Assembly (NCBI GenBank): GCA_963556305.1
Contig: OY745770.1
Location: 1,364,001 to 1,428,000, forward strand
Source: Platismatia glauca
Taxonomy: Eukaryota > Ascomycota > Lecanoromycetes > Lecanorales > Parmeliaceae
Direction of reading: 5' to 3'
DNA length: 64,000 bases
A program made the translations under genes and the position numbers. Within the stretch, counting starts at the first letter, position 1. Every line of letters starts with the position of its first letter. Positions 32,938 through 44,502 of the stretch are shown here, piece after piece. Below the pieces are notes generated by a model that saw only the letters and a list, made by a program, of their open reading frames with translations, did not search any database and was not told the DNA's origin.

Positions 32938-34595
32938 CAGTGCGCTCCTCTTCGGCGAAGAGCCAGATCTAAGTTTAGGCGAGGAGAGACCCCAAGAAAT
33001 ATAAAAGGCTTGCATCCATCGTCGATGCTCCAAAAATCGAGATTTATATATGTCATTTAGTGAGTAAGGCAGTATAAAGAACACGAAAAAGAAGGATAGA
33101 GATGTCTTGGTAGAGTCTAAGAAAAGATATGTGGGATATCCCTGATAGCCGCCGACATCTGTTTCATAACGACGAGCTGAAAGTGTATCAATCTAGGCCC
33201 CAAGCTGCTCGGGAGACGGAGGTCACCAGCGGAGCCGAATCCCGTTTGACAGTTGGCTAATACGCCCAAGTTACACAGCAGGTGACACACGCAGCTGCCT
33301 CCTCGCGCTTTCTGCTGCTGCGCCCTGTAGAGTAGGCATCCTTGCAGATGCGTGCATGATCTAAAGTGACTAAGCATCTAACAAGCGATATTTACCGCAC
33401 AATACCTCATTAAGAGCTCTTTTCATCCCGTTGCTGGCGTCCGGACAACGTGGTAACGCTGCCATCAGTGGGGCCGTCGTGGTCAATATTAATGATGACT
33501 CGAGCCACTCTTCCTCGTTCCTCACAATGAGCAAGAAGCTTTCCATCGCTTCCGGCCTCCCGAGATGAATCCCTGTCTTCTTCAAATCGGCTTCTCCAGG
33601 GAACCTTCCGCCGTTGGACTCGCTAGTGCCCCCCCTGGGCGCGTATCAATGATACGGCAAAAGACTGCAATGCTCACTCCCGAGTCCCGCACGTGTTCTT
33701 TAAGTACATTACATGAATGCAGGACTCTGATTCGCTCGTTGGAAAATTGCAGTAATTCAACGCTGGCAGGTAGGTAGGTCCCTTATTTTCATGAGTATAA
33801 ATTCAAGAGAGAACAATACAACATAGGTAGATTTAAGACAAATAGTGATTTTTAAAAGATGTACGGAGATCTAGATTGATATCTTTGTCGCGTGCGTTCA
33901 ACGTTGAGAACAGTCTAGATTCAAATCTTCTTCAATCTTAATACATACCTGAAATAAAGGGCACCTAGTTATAAAAGCAAGGATTTCTTTATTTGTGGCT
34001 GCCAACCCTGCAGCCTGCAGGTATGAGTCTTGACAGAGCATTTCAGGACGCTTTTGGGGGCTGAGCCTTGGGATGTGGCCTGGAGAACTTAGCGGTCATG
34101 GTATCTTACGCGCTATCTGTAGTGGCGAACGAAAATTCTCACTTCATGATAACAAAGCTAAAGTGGGACAGCTCCTACAACAGTATGGCATATAAAAATG
34201 GATAAAATAAATCAAAACCAGAAATTTGTTTCGTACTGTGTGGTCGAAGAACCGAGGGAAGAGGAGTTGCGGCTCGCTTGCTGCGTGTTGCCGGCCGCCT
34301 GGTGTTACACAAGGAACCCCTTCATCACCACGTCTACTGGTCTGCTAGTGTGACCTGCCTGTAGCAATCAGCACACTGATATATGTGTACAAGGCTTGTT
34401 TGGAGGACCACGACACAGAGTATCAACGATAGCACGGTGAGCGATGGCTACACATCTGATCTGCAATCTTTGACGCTGGGATATCACATCTCATTATAAA
34501 TGTAGAGTTACTAGGCGGAAACAGAGATTGGGTATTCGCTAAACGCTGGAAGTATGTTTATCGCAGAAGACGGTAAGAACTGTGGGCCAGCCTAG
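32938..34595. other. Long intergenic spacer
   Basis: About 1.65 kb without a supported gene. Minus frames at 33117-33377 and 33370-33585 are short and featureless. 33780-34000 is AT-rich. Confidence 0.45.
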
Positions 34596-37500
34596 TCAAT
34601 CGACTCTAGAAATCCCATCCACAGTACCCACAACCTGCGTCGTCATCCCCTGCAACTCGCTCGCAAACAGCTCCCAGACCTCCGCCCTCTTTTTCCATTC
34701 TTGCTCGCGCAGGTCGCTTTCAGCAGCCATGTCTGCGTTCAGAGCCTCAAGATCAGTCATTTGAGCGGCCTGATGCCTTCCCAGCATGGACAGCTCCCCT
34801 CGAAGGTGGTGATGAGTATACGATCCTGTCTTCGGAGCGTCGGCGACCTGGCCTTGTAGGCCCTCGACTTGCTTTTGCAGAGTCGTAATCGTCGCCTTAT
34901 CTTGATGGCTTTCTAAATTGGAGAGCTCTAATGTGTTCTTTAGCAAGGCAATTTCGACGGCAGCTTCGTTTTGATCGAGGTCCATGCCGACCGTGGAATT
35001 GGTGATTTGGATTTTCAACCCCTCGATCTCCTCTTGTAGATTGCTGACTGTTCCCTTAGCTTGTCGAATTTGGATGTCGGCAAGCTCAAGCTTATCCTTC
35101 AGCAAAGAAACATCCACAACGGCTTCGTCTCGATCAAGGTCCGTGTTTACTGATTGTTCCGCAAGCTGGGCCTGTAGTCTCTCGATTTCATTTTGAAGGG
35201 CGCTGATTGTGCCTTTGTGTAAATGAATTTCCAATTCTGCAAGCTCGACTTTGTCTTTAAGAATAGCAGCATCCACAGCGGCTTCGGTTTGGTCAAGATT
35301 ACTGTCTGTTGAAAGTTCGGCAACTTGGGCTTGCAGCCCTCGGGTTTGCCTCTGAAGGTCAGATACTGCTTGTTGATCCTGTTCAAAACGCCTATCGGCA
35401 AGCTCCAACTTGTCCCTTAACAAGGCAATTTCTACGACTGCTTCATTTCGCTCGAGTTCCCCATCCTTTATGAAATTCTGCAGGGAGGTAAGTTGACCTA
35501 CTGCCTTACTCCGCTTGAGATCCACATCATCCAAAGAGACTTTTAGAGAGGCTGCTTCATCGACTGCTTCATTCCGCTTCTGGTCGACTACCTCTACCTT
35601 TCGTCGGAGAGCGGTGATCTCCTCTATGGCAGTCGCGTAAATGGTGCGTAGGCTCTGGAGCTCCTCTTCCACTGCTTCACGTTGCTTCTGCTCTACGTCC
35701 TGCAGTGTTTGTCTGAGAGCAGTGATTTCTTCGACTGCAGTAGCGTAGATGGTCCGCAGGTTTTGGAGTTCTTCTTCATATTTGAGAGTCGCAGTCCGGA
35801 GCTCTTGCTCGTATTTCGATGCGGCTTCCCTACTAGATGCCTCTCCCCGAAGATTTAGATCCCTCAGCGTCGTTTCGAGTGAAGTCATGTTGGCAGTCTC
35901 AGTCTCCAGTCGATTTTGCAGCCGCGCTGTTTCCTCCTCATGTTTTTGAGCTGCTTCTCGTAAAGTTTCTTCCTTTTTGAGCGATCCATCCCCAAGCTCC
36001 TTGTATTTGGCATTTGCTTCCTCAAGATCCTGTTCGTATTTAATGGTCTTCAATTGGAGTTCCTGCTGGTGTTTGTGGTTTGCACGCTCTAGTTCTTGTT
36101 CATGACTCATGGCTACATCCCCAAGCTCTTGCTCGTGTCTTTGGGTCAAAGTCTTGAGCTCTTCAATTTGGGAGGCTGCACTCGCGAGTTCTTCTTGGTG
36201 CTTCGCTCTAACAGCCTCGATTGCTTGGTGACTTTGAATAGCTGCGTTGCTCAATTCTTCTTGGTTTGTCGTTGCGATTCTCCCGAGCTCTTCTTGATGT
36301 TTGGCCGCCATAGCCTGAATCTCGTGTTGATGCTTTGCGGCCAAACTTCCTGACTCTTGTCCGTCTCTCATAGTGGCAGCCGTGATTTCTTCCAGATGCT
36401 TTTCTTCTAAGGATTGGGACTCTTGCTGGGATTTTGCGGCCGCGTCTTTGAACGTTTGCTCCAGTCTTGCAGCGACTGTTTCGAGCTCTGCTCTATGTCT
36501 GGCTGTTAGAGCCTCGATTTCTTGCTGATGTTGTGCGGCCGAGTCCTTGGACACTTGGTCATTCTTCGTTCTAGTAGTCTTGTTGATTTCATGATGCTGC
36601 AACATGAGCTCCTCCACCTCTGACTGATACTTCGAAGCCATATCTTTAGATTCCTGCCCATGTCTCTGGGTTGCATCGCGAAGTAGTGTTTGATGCTCCT
36701 CCTTTACACCATTCATCTCCTGCGCGTGCTTCGCGGCTGCGTCCCGAAGCTCTTGCTCATGTCGTTCGACTTTGTCCTGTATTTCCTGTTCGTGTCTTTT
36801 CTCGGCCTCCTTGAACTCGTCTCTGTCAGCTTGATGGGCTCTCTCAACCTCCTCCTGAAGTTCCTGGACAAGATCGGTCATATCCTTGATCTCCTGGTCC
36901 CTAGACTGTAATAATTCATCATGTTCAGCCCTCACTTTTGCTGATGCTGCCGCTGCGACTTCATCCAATTCACGCTTGTGCTTGATCTGTAACCCCCGAA
37001 ATTCGCTTTCGAGACTCGACACTGATTCCTTCGCTTCCTGCTCTCCTCGTTGACCGCGGGCTGTTACCGACAGTTTTTGGATCTCCTCTGCCTTTATACT
37101 TACAGCTTTGTTGTGTTCCTCTGTGGTCTTGCGATGAGTGGCTTCGAGATCAGAGATCTGTTTGCGAGCGTCGTCGACTTCTGATTTCAGATGCGCGATC
37201 TGTGCCAAGAGCGCGGTTTCCGTCTCTTCGTTTTGGTGTTCGTTCGTGGTCTGAATGTCTCTGATCTGGATTTGTAGTTCCTGGATTTCGGCATCTTTTG
37301 TAGTCTCTGAATCCTCGATCGCGGCTCGAAGTTCCCGGATCTCTCCATCTCTGACGGCTATGATGTCCTTCAATTCGTCAAGTCCTTGATAATCCTGTAG
37401 ATCTTTTGCCCTTGGGATATATTCGATGTCACTCTCATCTTTTCTGTGGTCATTGCTGGCAGGCGTTTCTGCAGGCTCACCAAGCTTGTGCGTGTCCAAT

Positions 37501-38021
37501 CCTGACGCAGCGTTCTCGGAGCCGGGAGACCTTGACCCATTCTGCGTACTTGTATTGGTAAGACGTCTGCCGGACGAAGTGTGCTTGGGGCTTGATACCG
37601 GTGGTTTCTTTCGTAATGGGGTTCCCGCTTTTGATGCCTTTGAAGATGACTGTGTAGGTGTTGCAGTCCGAGGAAGACGCACGGGAGTACTGGCCCTTGT
37701 GGTTTGCATAGGCTTAACCGGCTGTGTGCTCTTGTTCAGGCTATCCTTACGAGGAGAATCCGTTCCGCTCGTCGTTGTCGCCCCTACTCTTGATGTTGTT
37801 CTACCAAAAGACGGGGCTTTAGCCACCGTCAACGGCTTCTTGGAAGCATGGACCTTGGACGTTTTACTGAACCCATCGGCATCAAAGCCTTTTGTCATAT
37901 CTTCTTCTAGCGTTGTTCCTGTGTCGTCTTTCTTCTTAAGGTTGTTGCCTGCCCGTGCAGGCCTTTCGGCGGGAGGGTTTGTTGACTTCTGGGCCGATGA
38001 TTTTATGGTATGCGACCACAT
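34596..38021 (-). CDS. Long coiled-coil protein
   Basis: Uninterrupted frame of 1141 residues from ATG 38021; an upstream exon cannot be excluded. Residues 1-200 are basic, Ser/Thr/Pro-rich and disordered. From about 215 to 1090 it is almost continuous coiled coil. Within it, residues about 430-720 carry short units of the AKHQEEL type, and about 830-1080 carry four to five long units (about 53 residues) with the pattern EAVVEIALLKDKLELAD. Such proteins act as cytoskeletal, Golgi or spindle-pole scaffolds, but no specific orthologue is recognised. Confidence 0.7.
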   Translation of the reverse strand: MWSHTIKSSAQKSTNPPAERPARAGNNLKKKDDTGTTLEEDMTKGFDADGFSKTSKVHASKKPLTVAKAPSFGRTTSRVGATTTSGTDSPRKDSLNKSTQPVKPMQTTRASTPVRLPRTATPTQSSSKASKAGTPLRKKPPVSSPKHTSSGRRLTNTSTQNGSRSPGSENAASGLDTHKLGEPAETPASNDHRKDESDIEYIPRAKDLQDYQGLDELKDIIAVRDGEIRELRAAIEDSETTKDAEIQELQIQIRDIQTTNEHQNEETETALLAQIAHLKSEVDDARKQISDLEATHRKTTEEHNKAVSIKAEEIQKLSVTARGQRGEQEAKESVSSLESEFRGLQIKHKRELDEVAAAASAKVRAEHDELLQSRDQEIKDMTDLVQELQEEVERAHQADRDEFKEAEKRHEQEIQDKVERHEQELRDAAAKHAQEMNGVKEEHQTLLRDATQRHGQESKDMASKYQSEVEELMLQHHEINKTTRTKNDQVSKDSAAQHQQEIEALTARHRAELETVAARLEQTFKDAAAKSQQESQSLEEKHLEEITAATMRDGQESGSLAAKHQHEIQAMAAKHQEELGRIATTNQEELSNAAIQSHQAIEAVRAKHQEELASAASQIEELKTLTQRHEQELGDVAMSHEQELERANHKHQQELQLKTIKYEQDLEEANAKYKELGDGSLKKEETLREAAQKHEEETARLQNRLETETANMTSLETTLRDLNLRGEASSREAASKYEQELRTATLKYEEELQNLRTIYATAVEEITALRQTLQDVEQKQREAVEEELQSLRTIYATAIEEITALRRKVEVVDQKRNEAVDEAASLKVSLDDVDLKRSKAVGQLTSLQNFIKDGELERNEAVVEIALLRDKLELADRRFEQDQQAVSDLQRQTRGLQAQVAELSTDSNLDQTEAAVDAAILKDKVELAELEIHLHKGTISALQNEIERLQAQLAEQSVNTDLDRDEAVVDVSLLKDKLELADIQIRQAKGTVSNLQEEIEGLKIQITNSTVGMDLDQNEAAVEIALLKNTLELSNLESHQDKATITTLQKQVEGLQGQVADAPKTGSYTHHHLRGELSMLGRHQAAQMTDLEALNADMAAESDLREQEWKKRAEVWELFASELQGMTTQVVGTVDGISRVD

Positions 38022-38328
38022 TATTCAAGAGAGCTCTGACGGTATCGAGTGGTTTAGCAGGGCCATTGTACGGTTCATCCGATGATGATACCTGTGAGCG
38101 CAAAGGAAAGTTACCGCAGAGTTGGGAGTGCGCCCATGAAGGTCGAATTTGGAGGTCAAAGAGGTTGTATTGGCAGCGCGGACATAAGATGGGACTAGTG
38201 GTAAACCCGGCATTGGCAAAACGCCAGGCAGCGAACAATCCACACCAGATCATCCAATCCCATTGTAATCACAACGATATTCATAATCTTGAAAGTAGTC
38301 CAAGCGCACTTCACAATTGTCGAGAGCA

Positions 38329-39135
38329 ATGCCTTTGGTCACTAATCAGATGGCAAACAGCTGCAAGGAAATCGATTGTTTTGCAGTAACTGCTGAAAGG
38401 AAATATTACAACATCGGCAAAACATTCGTCAAGCGCTCCCTTCGCCCACGCGAATGGCAAGTCAGCCAATTTCTCGGAACCATCCATGTCCCACGCCTAG
38501 GCAAAGAGAGACTCTTGAACGAAGCAGCAGCGATGCAATTCGTGAGTGAGCATACAAAAATCCCGGTTCCAGTGCTGCATTGCGCCTTCGCGGACGACGA
38601 TGCAGTATATTTGGTAATGGAGTACGTAGCCGGTGTCGGCATGGACAGTCTCACTGAAGATGAGAAGCATGTGGTCAAGCAAGAGCTGGCGGAACATCTG
38701 GAAAGCCTCCACAGTCTACGCTCCTCCACTCTGGGAGGTATCTCAGGACTCATAATACCTCCATACAGAGTCATGAGTAAGACTTTCAGGGACGACTGGG
38801 ATTTGCAGCCATCTGAAACTGAGGAATACGTATTTTTTCATAATGATCTGTCCCAGCCGAATGTCATTGTCGACCCCAAGTCTCTTAGAATCAATGCAAT
38901 CATCGACTGGGAGTATGCTGGGTTTTTCCCAAAGTAGTTCGAATTTCCCTTTTTTGAGCGGCTCGGCCCATCAGTGGCTTTGGATGGAGAGAAAGATGAT
39001 TCTGAAGAGCTTCTGGCTCTACTCATGTCGCGAAAGGTATCCGTCATTCTTTACCATGAGTCTTCCCACTTGACTGACCGAAAGACAAGCGAGTCTCTGA
39101 ATAATAAAGTCGACCTGCTGAAAAGGAGACTTTGA
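38329..39135 (+). pseudogene. APH-fold kinase-like gene interrupted by in-frame TAG
   Basis: From ATG 38329 a typical small fungal APH-like protein reads: RYYNIGKTFVKRS-like strand, NEAAAMQFVSEHTKIPVP, YLVMEYVAGVGM, catalytic loop FFHNDLSQPNVIV, and metal-binding IIDWEYAGFFPK. At 38935-38937 a TAG follows directly, yet the same frame continues with FEFPFFERLGPSVAL and a further 50 residues to TGA 39135. That continuation is what the family normally has after the IDWE motif. A CAG-to-TAG change (a CpA to TpA step, as RIP would make) is the simplest cause. Up to the stop all catalytic residues are present, so a shortened product is conceivable. Confidence 0.65.
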
Positions 39136-40324
39136 CACAATGAAACTTTTGGCTGTATTTTTTATCGAGCTTGTCCTACCGCTAGGACATTCTTGGCTCC
39201 TGTACAACAAGTGGGGCTTGATAGAGACCGGAATCGTACTCTCATGGTGATAGCAAGTTGTTCCGGATTCAGCCCAAACTAAGTCTGAGATGATGCTTAT
39301 CATGGACCTACCTGTCGTAATCCGAATGACCTAACGGAATGACGTGTTCATCACCAGGATTCCAGGCTCCATCGCGGACATATGGCCTCGGTTTGTCAAC
39401 CTCGAAATTGATACCGAAGGTGAGCGCAATCATATACTAGGGAGTTTCAGACAGTCTTTTTTTTGCCGTGACTTTGTGACTTTGTGATGGATATGCTAGG
39501 TACATGCAATCTTGGTAGAATCGCCATGTCTGCTGACTCGTCCCGCAAGCATACTTCAAGGAGTCAATTCGAAACCAGATGATATTTCGGCTCCATTACG
39601 TTTCCCAACGCGCGCGCTAGCCGTGCTTCTTTAGAGCTTCGAGTGTTAGTGGCTGCTAGATGTTCAGCTTCGGGCTGTTGAGACTTGAGACACGAGACTG
39701 GAGGGACGACTAGATTCTCCCCTCTCGGTAGAATCTCGCCGTCCAGACAAGACGGTCGAAGTTGGAGTATGTTCTCCCCATCAACGGTAGAGACATCGTG
39801 GTCTGTTAGGTGGACCTCTCCCTGATTTTGAAGCCATGAGAGCGGGTTTGAGACGTACCTGGCTGTCCTTTCTGACTCCCTGCACTCGTTGGGTAGGTCG
39901 GGCTTGGGGTTCTCTTGCTTTTGATAAGCCCAACGTAATTTGTCAATGCGATTCCTTCGAGGTGCAACTTGAAAGTTGCGTGGATGGAGAACGTCTCGGC
40001 TTCGGTAGCAGAGGCCGTGGCGGACTGGGCAGAGCACTGTAATGCAGTAGTGAAATCAGACAATGGAAGGGGGCGGAAGGGTCGGGCTTTCTTAACAGAG
40101 TGATGACATTGTTCTTGCCACAGAGTGTTTATGGGAAGTGCTTGGTGCTGTATAACATTCCGGAGGATGATAATCAAAAGCAAAGAGGTCTCTTCACAAT
40201 ATATCTTATGTGACTTTTTCTGTTATATTTGCATCCGTTATGTCCATCGAAAACAACATATACACAAACTTCGAATGATCAGATCTAGACCCACTTTAAC
40301 AGTCAAACAGATGGCTACCTCTTC
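39136..40324. other. Intergenic spacer
   Basis: About 1.2 kb with only short frames lacking features. It lies between the interrupted kinase gene and the end of the acyltransferase gene. Confidence 0.45.
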
Positions 40325-41952
40325 TCAGTCCTCCGTCGACTTGCAATACTCGCTCCAAACCGGGTCCGCCTTCAACTTCTCCATCACGTGAGGTTCCAAC
40401 CCTATCATCAACTCAAAGCCACCTCCTTGACTCTCGGGCAATGCGGGAAGCACTGTCTGCAATCCATTGAACATGCCCAACTTGGGTGCCCTCACTCGCT
40501 CGCACGTTCCCCCCAGCGCTGGTCCCCAATTATACTCATAGAGGGGAAATGCAGACCAGGACGTGTGGACCGTATCGCGACCCAGGAGATCCACAAAGCT
40601 GCGCGGTATGAGACGCCGATAGTCCGGGAGGTTGTGCATGGTTGCTATGACAGACTCGACATACGATGCTGTGACTTTCATGATCGACTGACGGATCATG
40701 AGTGCCATTGTGGAAAGACTGCTAGGAACCAGAATGCTGCTGATTGGCAAATAACTGGTTCCAAAGGCCAAGGCACAGCCAAAATAATCGGCAGGTAGAG
40801 GCGGGTCCGTTTTGGGACGGCCGTTAACGGCGACTTGGCAGCATGACAGGGGTTCGTCCTTGTAATCGGTCCCTTGGTAAGTGGCAACCATGAGCGATCG
40901 CCAAATCAGAGCGCTTGCAGCGTCGTTTGTAGACACCCACATTGGCTCCTTTGCACTTGTTTCCGTCTTGACGACTGGGGTGGCAGCAGCTTTTAGGGCT
41001 TTCAGAGATGCTGGGGAGATCTGGAAGACTTCCACCTTGAGGGGAATTGTCGCGAATGGTGGTGGCCCTGTGGGTACCTCGGGGAAGAAAAAGTACTCGG
41101 GGTGATCTGAGAGTTGGCCTTTGTATCCTGGACCACTCTCGTGCAGTCTTGATTTGTTAAAGATGTCGCCTGAAAGCTTTGAGCCGGCTGGACCTTGAGT
41201 ACTAGAATCCTGGACGAGCAGACAGTTCTGCGCTAGTATTCGTATAGTTGTCGCCAGTGCAGTACCATCCATAATCAAATGCCAGAAGGATATCCCAAGC
41301 AGCCAGCCCCCTTTAACGAGATTGGCTTGTGCTGCAAAGACTGGGCATTTCTCTCCTGGAGCTGGCATGCACGGAGTTGCCCAAAATGTTTCATCATCAA
41401 AGGTTGAGAGTGGAAACTGTTTAGCTTTGAGATGGTCGTAGTCCAAGGACGATGTGAGATCTTTGACGAAAAGCTCCTCATTGCCTCCTGGAACGATATC
41501 TTTCTTCCCTGGCTGCTTTTCATCGTCGACTGGTACCAATTGGCCCGTCAAGACTGGCAAGTCTGCAAAGGTCGCTTTGAGAGCTTCGCGAAGAATACGA
41601 GTGATTTCCTCTTTCTTGTAATCAGATTCGAGCTTGAAACAGTAGAGACTACGATTCCAGTATGGAGGACTTGACTGCTCAAGAGAAGAGACTCTGGGCT
41701 CTCCTAAGCCCAGATCATCGGCTGTGTTCCTCATGATACAACACTGGGAATGGCCTAGGGCAAGACGGTCAAAAGGAGATTTACTGATGTTAATAGGAAT
41801 CGGCCACTAGGAGACTCGCAATGAAGATTTGAGATCTTACAGCGGATGAGATAGCCACCGAGTGTACCTTTAGGGCATCCCAGAAACAAATACTTGTCCT
41901 CAGAAGGCTCAGATACAAGAACACGAGGGGAAGCAATATTTAAAGATGCCAT
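40325..41952 (-). CDS. BAHD-type acyltransferase (transferase family)
   Basis: Predicted 513 residues from exons 41952-41841 and 41754-40325 with an 86-nt intron. The catalytic HxxxD motif is present in FWHLIMDG. The second BAHD landmark, DFGWG, is replaced by a YNWGPALGG version, as often seen in fungal members related to trichothecene 3-O-acetyltransferase and other secondary-metabolite acyltransferases. The enzyme would transfer an acyl group from CoA to an alcohol or amine. No backbone biosynthetic gene (PKS, NRPS or terpene synthase) lies in the window, so the substrate is unknown. Confidence 0.85.
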
Positions 41953-42886
41953 GTTTGTGCTCCACTAACAACAAGCGGAAAGATCTCAAGGTTTGGTCCG
42001 GCTCTATGGCGGGCCCTGGCGGCGTTGGTGATAAACACTCTGCTCCGGAGCTCATTCGTTGGCACTCACCATGGCCTAATCTGATGTAGCTAGAAGGCCA
42101 TCCATAGGCTTGATATAAGGGGTCAGCCCCTGCTACGAGGCTTAGGATTTGACCCCCACTGCCACTAAAGTGGGGAAGTTCCGGGGTCTGGTTCTAGGCC
42201 GGTAAGTGCAACCGAGAACATTTGGTGGCATAAGGAAGAGAAAATTGTAAGGGTCATACCGTAATTGCATGTTCTTTCATAATTTACCTGATGCGTTCAA
42301 CATGACGAGTGCAGCAAGATGCCGTGCTTGACCTTGAGCAAGAGAGCACGAGATGGCCAGCCGCCTCGAGCGAGAACCTAACGTCGAAGAAAGAACCATC
42401 TATCATGGGGATATCGTATGGAAAGCGCAGACAAACGAGAACCCCGAAGGAAACGGGACCAGAGGAAATCAAGAACGTTTCCTGGACAGAGAAGGAGATG
42501 GGCCCAAATTGCTCTCGTCAGGACCAAGGTCTCATCAGCTATGAAACATGTGAAGCGACCTGTACGTCGTGTACGGAGTAGTGCCTCGCAATTGGTCCGC
42601 ATTCAGTGTTCTGTGGTCTGGAATGATGGAAGCCCAAGTACATTACGCCAAGCCTCGTCTCAGTCTACCTGATCTATCTGATCTATGCCAAGTTCCTTTT
42701 TCCTATGTTCCTATTCTCGGCCCATGTTCCCATTCCCATTTCCTAGAGTAGCAGACCGTTTTCCAATTATCCGTATCACAATAAGAAATCATGAGTAATC
42801 CCAAAAAGATACAAGCAGACACAATCAGATAGAACCAGACACAATGGAGTATAACTGACAGTACAGTCGATTGTTTGTTCTATAAA

Positions 42887-43210
42887 ATGAGTATATTAAT
42901 AGACAATAGTGACGAGGAGAGGGTGGATGAACCGTTCAGCTCGCCTTCAGGAGATTCCATGACCTGTGGAGGTGCAGAAAATGAAGCTATTGAGACTGAG
43001 AATGAGAATGAGAATGAGAATGAGTGTACGAGCGAGAGTGAGAACATCGAGGATGAGGGCGAGGATGAAGGAGGTGATTGCACCATGATAAGCATGAGAG
43101 CAACGAGCAAGGCGGGAGGCTTCGTTGGATTTAGCGGCGATGACGAGAACCTCATTTCGAATGCAGATGAGGATGAAAGCGGAGACGTGTCTATGTCTGA
43201 TGGGGCATGA
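42887..43210 (+). CDS. Possible small acidic protein
   Basis: A 107-residue frame (MSILIDNSDEE...) that is strongly acidic, with a Glu/Asn run made by a GAATGA microsatellite and a C-terminal SGDDENLISNADEDE. Low complexity makes the call weak; it may be a chance frame across the repeat. It lies about 220 bases beyond the 3' end of UBC8, convergent with it. Confidence 0.25.
   Translation: MSILIDNSDEERVDEPFSSPSGDSMTCGGAENEAIETENENENENECTSESENIEDEGEDEGGDCTMISMRATSKAGGFVGFSGDDENLISNADEDESGDVSMSDGA
42998..43024. repeat. GAATGA microsatellite
   Basis: About four head-to-tail GAATGA hexamers inside the small acidic frame. Confidence 0.8.
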
Positions 43211-43432
43211 GTTGGCGTATATCCGCGGAAGGACGACTAGTCTTGATCATAAACCTCATTGATTGATTGTGATATGAACTGAGATGCTTCCACCAATGCT
43301 ACATGCAGTGCTCAACCTCAACGAAGGATGTATAACTCCAAGTTTCGCCGTTCAGATGCCCCGCCCTCGATATTCAATGCCGATCCAAGAAATTTACAGC
43401 ATAATTCATGTACCGACAGGGCATGAGATGCC

Positions 43433-44502
43433 TCAAACTTCCATCTGCCCCGCCGGCTCTTCGTCACCAGAGTCGAAGTCGCCTACAGAGCTCATTTCGC
43501 TCTCCGAATCCTCGTCTTCTCCAGCTTCGTCCGCGGCATCTTTTGTGGCGTATTTTGAGACGTACTCTGAAATATCCGTCAGTCCCATCGTCTGCTACAG
43601 CCGTTCTCCAATGGGATCATATCACCTTTGACCTTGATATCGTAAGTCTTTGGATCTCGCATCAGAAGCGCGGCCGCTTCTCCATTCAGAGGATCCGTAG
43701 GGTTTGGGTATCGTAGGAGCTGTGGTAGGAATACTTCGAATATGTTGATCATGTCGAACATTGGCGACCAGGTCTGATTGATGACATCGAGACAAACAGA
43801 TCCAGAACTAAGAACATTAGAAACACTCTCATTGTGAGCTGGTAAAGTGGTCTCACATTTCGTCGATGTTTGGGTGGAAGATGCGGTTGACGAAGCCGAT
43901 ACTTGGACTTTTGTAAGGATACTGGTCTGGCAGTTCTACATGGACCTTCCATAGGCCGCCTTTGAATGGTGCTGGACACACTATAAGCCAACGATAATCA
44001 ATGCCTCATGCATGTGACATACTTTCTTCCGGCCCCTTGAACCGGACGTAGAATTCTTGCCTGCAGCAGATAGCTTCATAAGCATTTGATCACTATCAGA
44101 GACTTCATTACGCCGTATCAGACGTAGTAGACATACACTTGTTTTTTGTTAGTTTTCGTGCTTCGACCACGACACTGCGAGTCACTCACTGTTATCGTTA
44201 ACCAAAGTCACTTCGTAGTCACTCATCATCCTGCAATAACAAATGAGCTCCAGGTGCAGTGTAGTTGGTCATGGATCTCGATGTCTAGAGGGGAGCGGCC
44301 GTAGGTAGTGGAGAGGGCTGCATACATCCTGAGACGACTGTCAGTACAAAACCCTACTCATCATGCGGGGAGCGTGCCTACTTCATGACCTATACACCGG
44401 ATAAAGCACCATCAGCACACCGGCATTCCAGCCCATTCATCCATCACCATCTCTTATCATCCCACTTACATCCGTCTCGATCCTTCTCTTTGGACTGCTC
44501 AT
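43433..44502 (-). CDS. UBC8: Ubiquitin-conjugating enzyme E2 (Ubc8/UBE2H type) with micro-exons
   Basis: Predicted 183-residue E2 that takes ubiquitin from E1 as a Cys thioester and works with the GID/CTLH ligase in glucose-induced degradation. Eight exons: 44502-44470, 44389-44382 (8 nt), 44230-44190, 44137 (a single T), 44060-44023, 43971-43857, 43807-43626 and 43566-43433; total 552 nt, in frame. The product starts MSSPKRRIETD, then VMK from the 8-nt exon, and MMSDYEVTLVNDN. The single T completes the Met codon of the conserved NDNMQEF. Catalytic landmarks: FHPNIDE, active-site Cys in GSVCLDVINQTWSP, and LRYPNPTDPLNGEAA. The tail is acidic (AGEDEDSESEMSS), as in family members. Family call very firm; the 1-nt exon is inferred from frame, donor/acceptor sites and conservation. 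Confidence 0.92.

Larger units (their letters stand above)
41953..43432. other. Intergenic spacer with one possible small acidic gene
   Basis: Holds the acyltransferase promoter and an unrecognised stretch at 42300-42700 with only short frames. The possible small gene and its hexanucleotide repeat are given separately. Confidence 0.4.

Noticed and set aside
32938..33084. N-terminal extension of the membrane protein to 33084
   Set aside because: Codons upstream of 32937 lack similarity to the family start MACGFTGNSD and the first codon at 33084 is GTG; probably leader sequence.
39564..40183. Overlapping minus-strand frames (157 and 125 codons)
   Set aside because: No recognisable motif or plausible splicing, and no link to the acyltransferase gene; treated as chance frames.
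40325..41952. BAHD acyltransferase as part of a secondary-metabolite gene cluster
   Set aside because: No PKS, NRPS, terpene cyclase, P450 or transporter neighbours lie in the window.
44061..44189. One single intron in UBC8 from 44189 to 44061
   Set aside because: It would leave the reading frame one base short and lose the conserved Met; a 1-nt exon at 44137 explains both.
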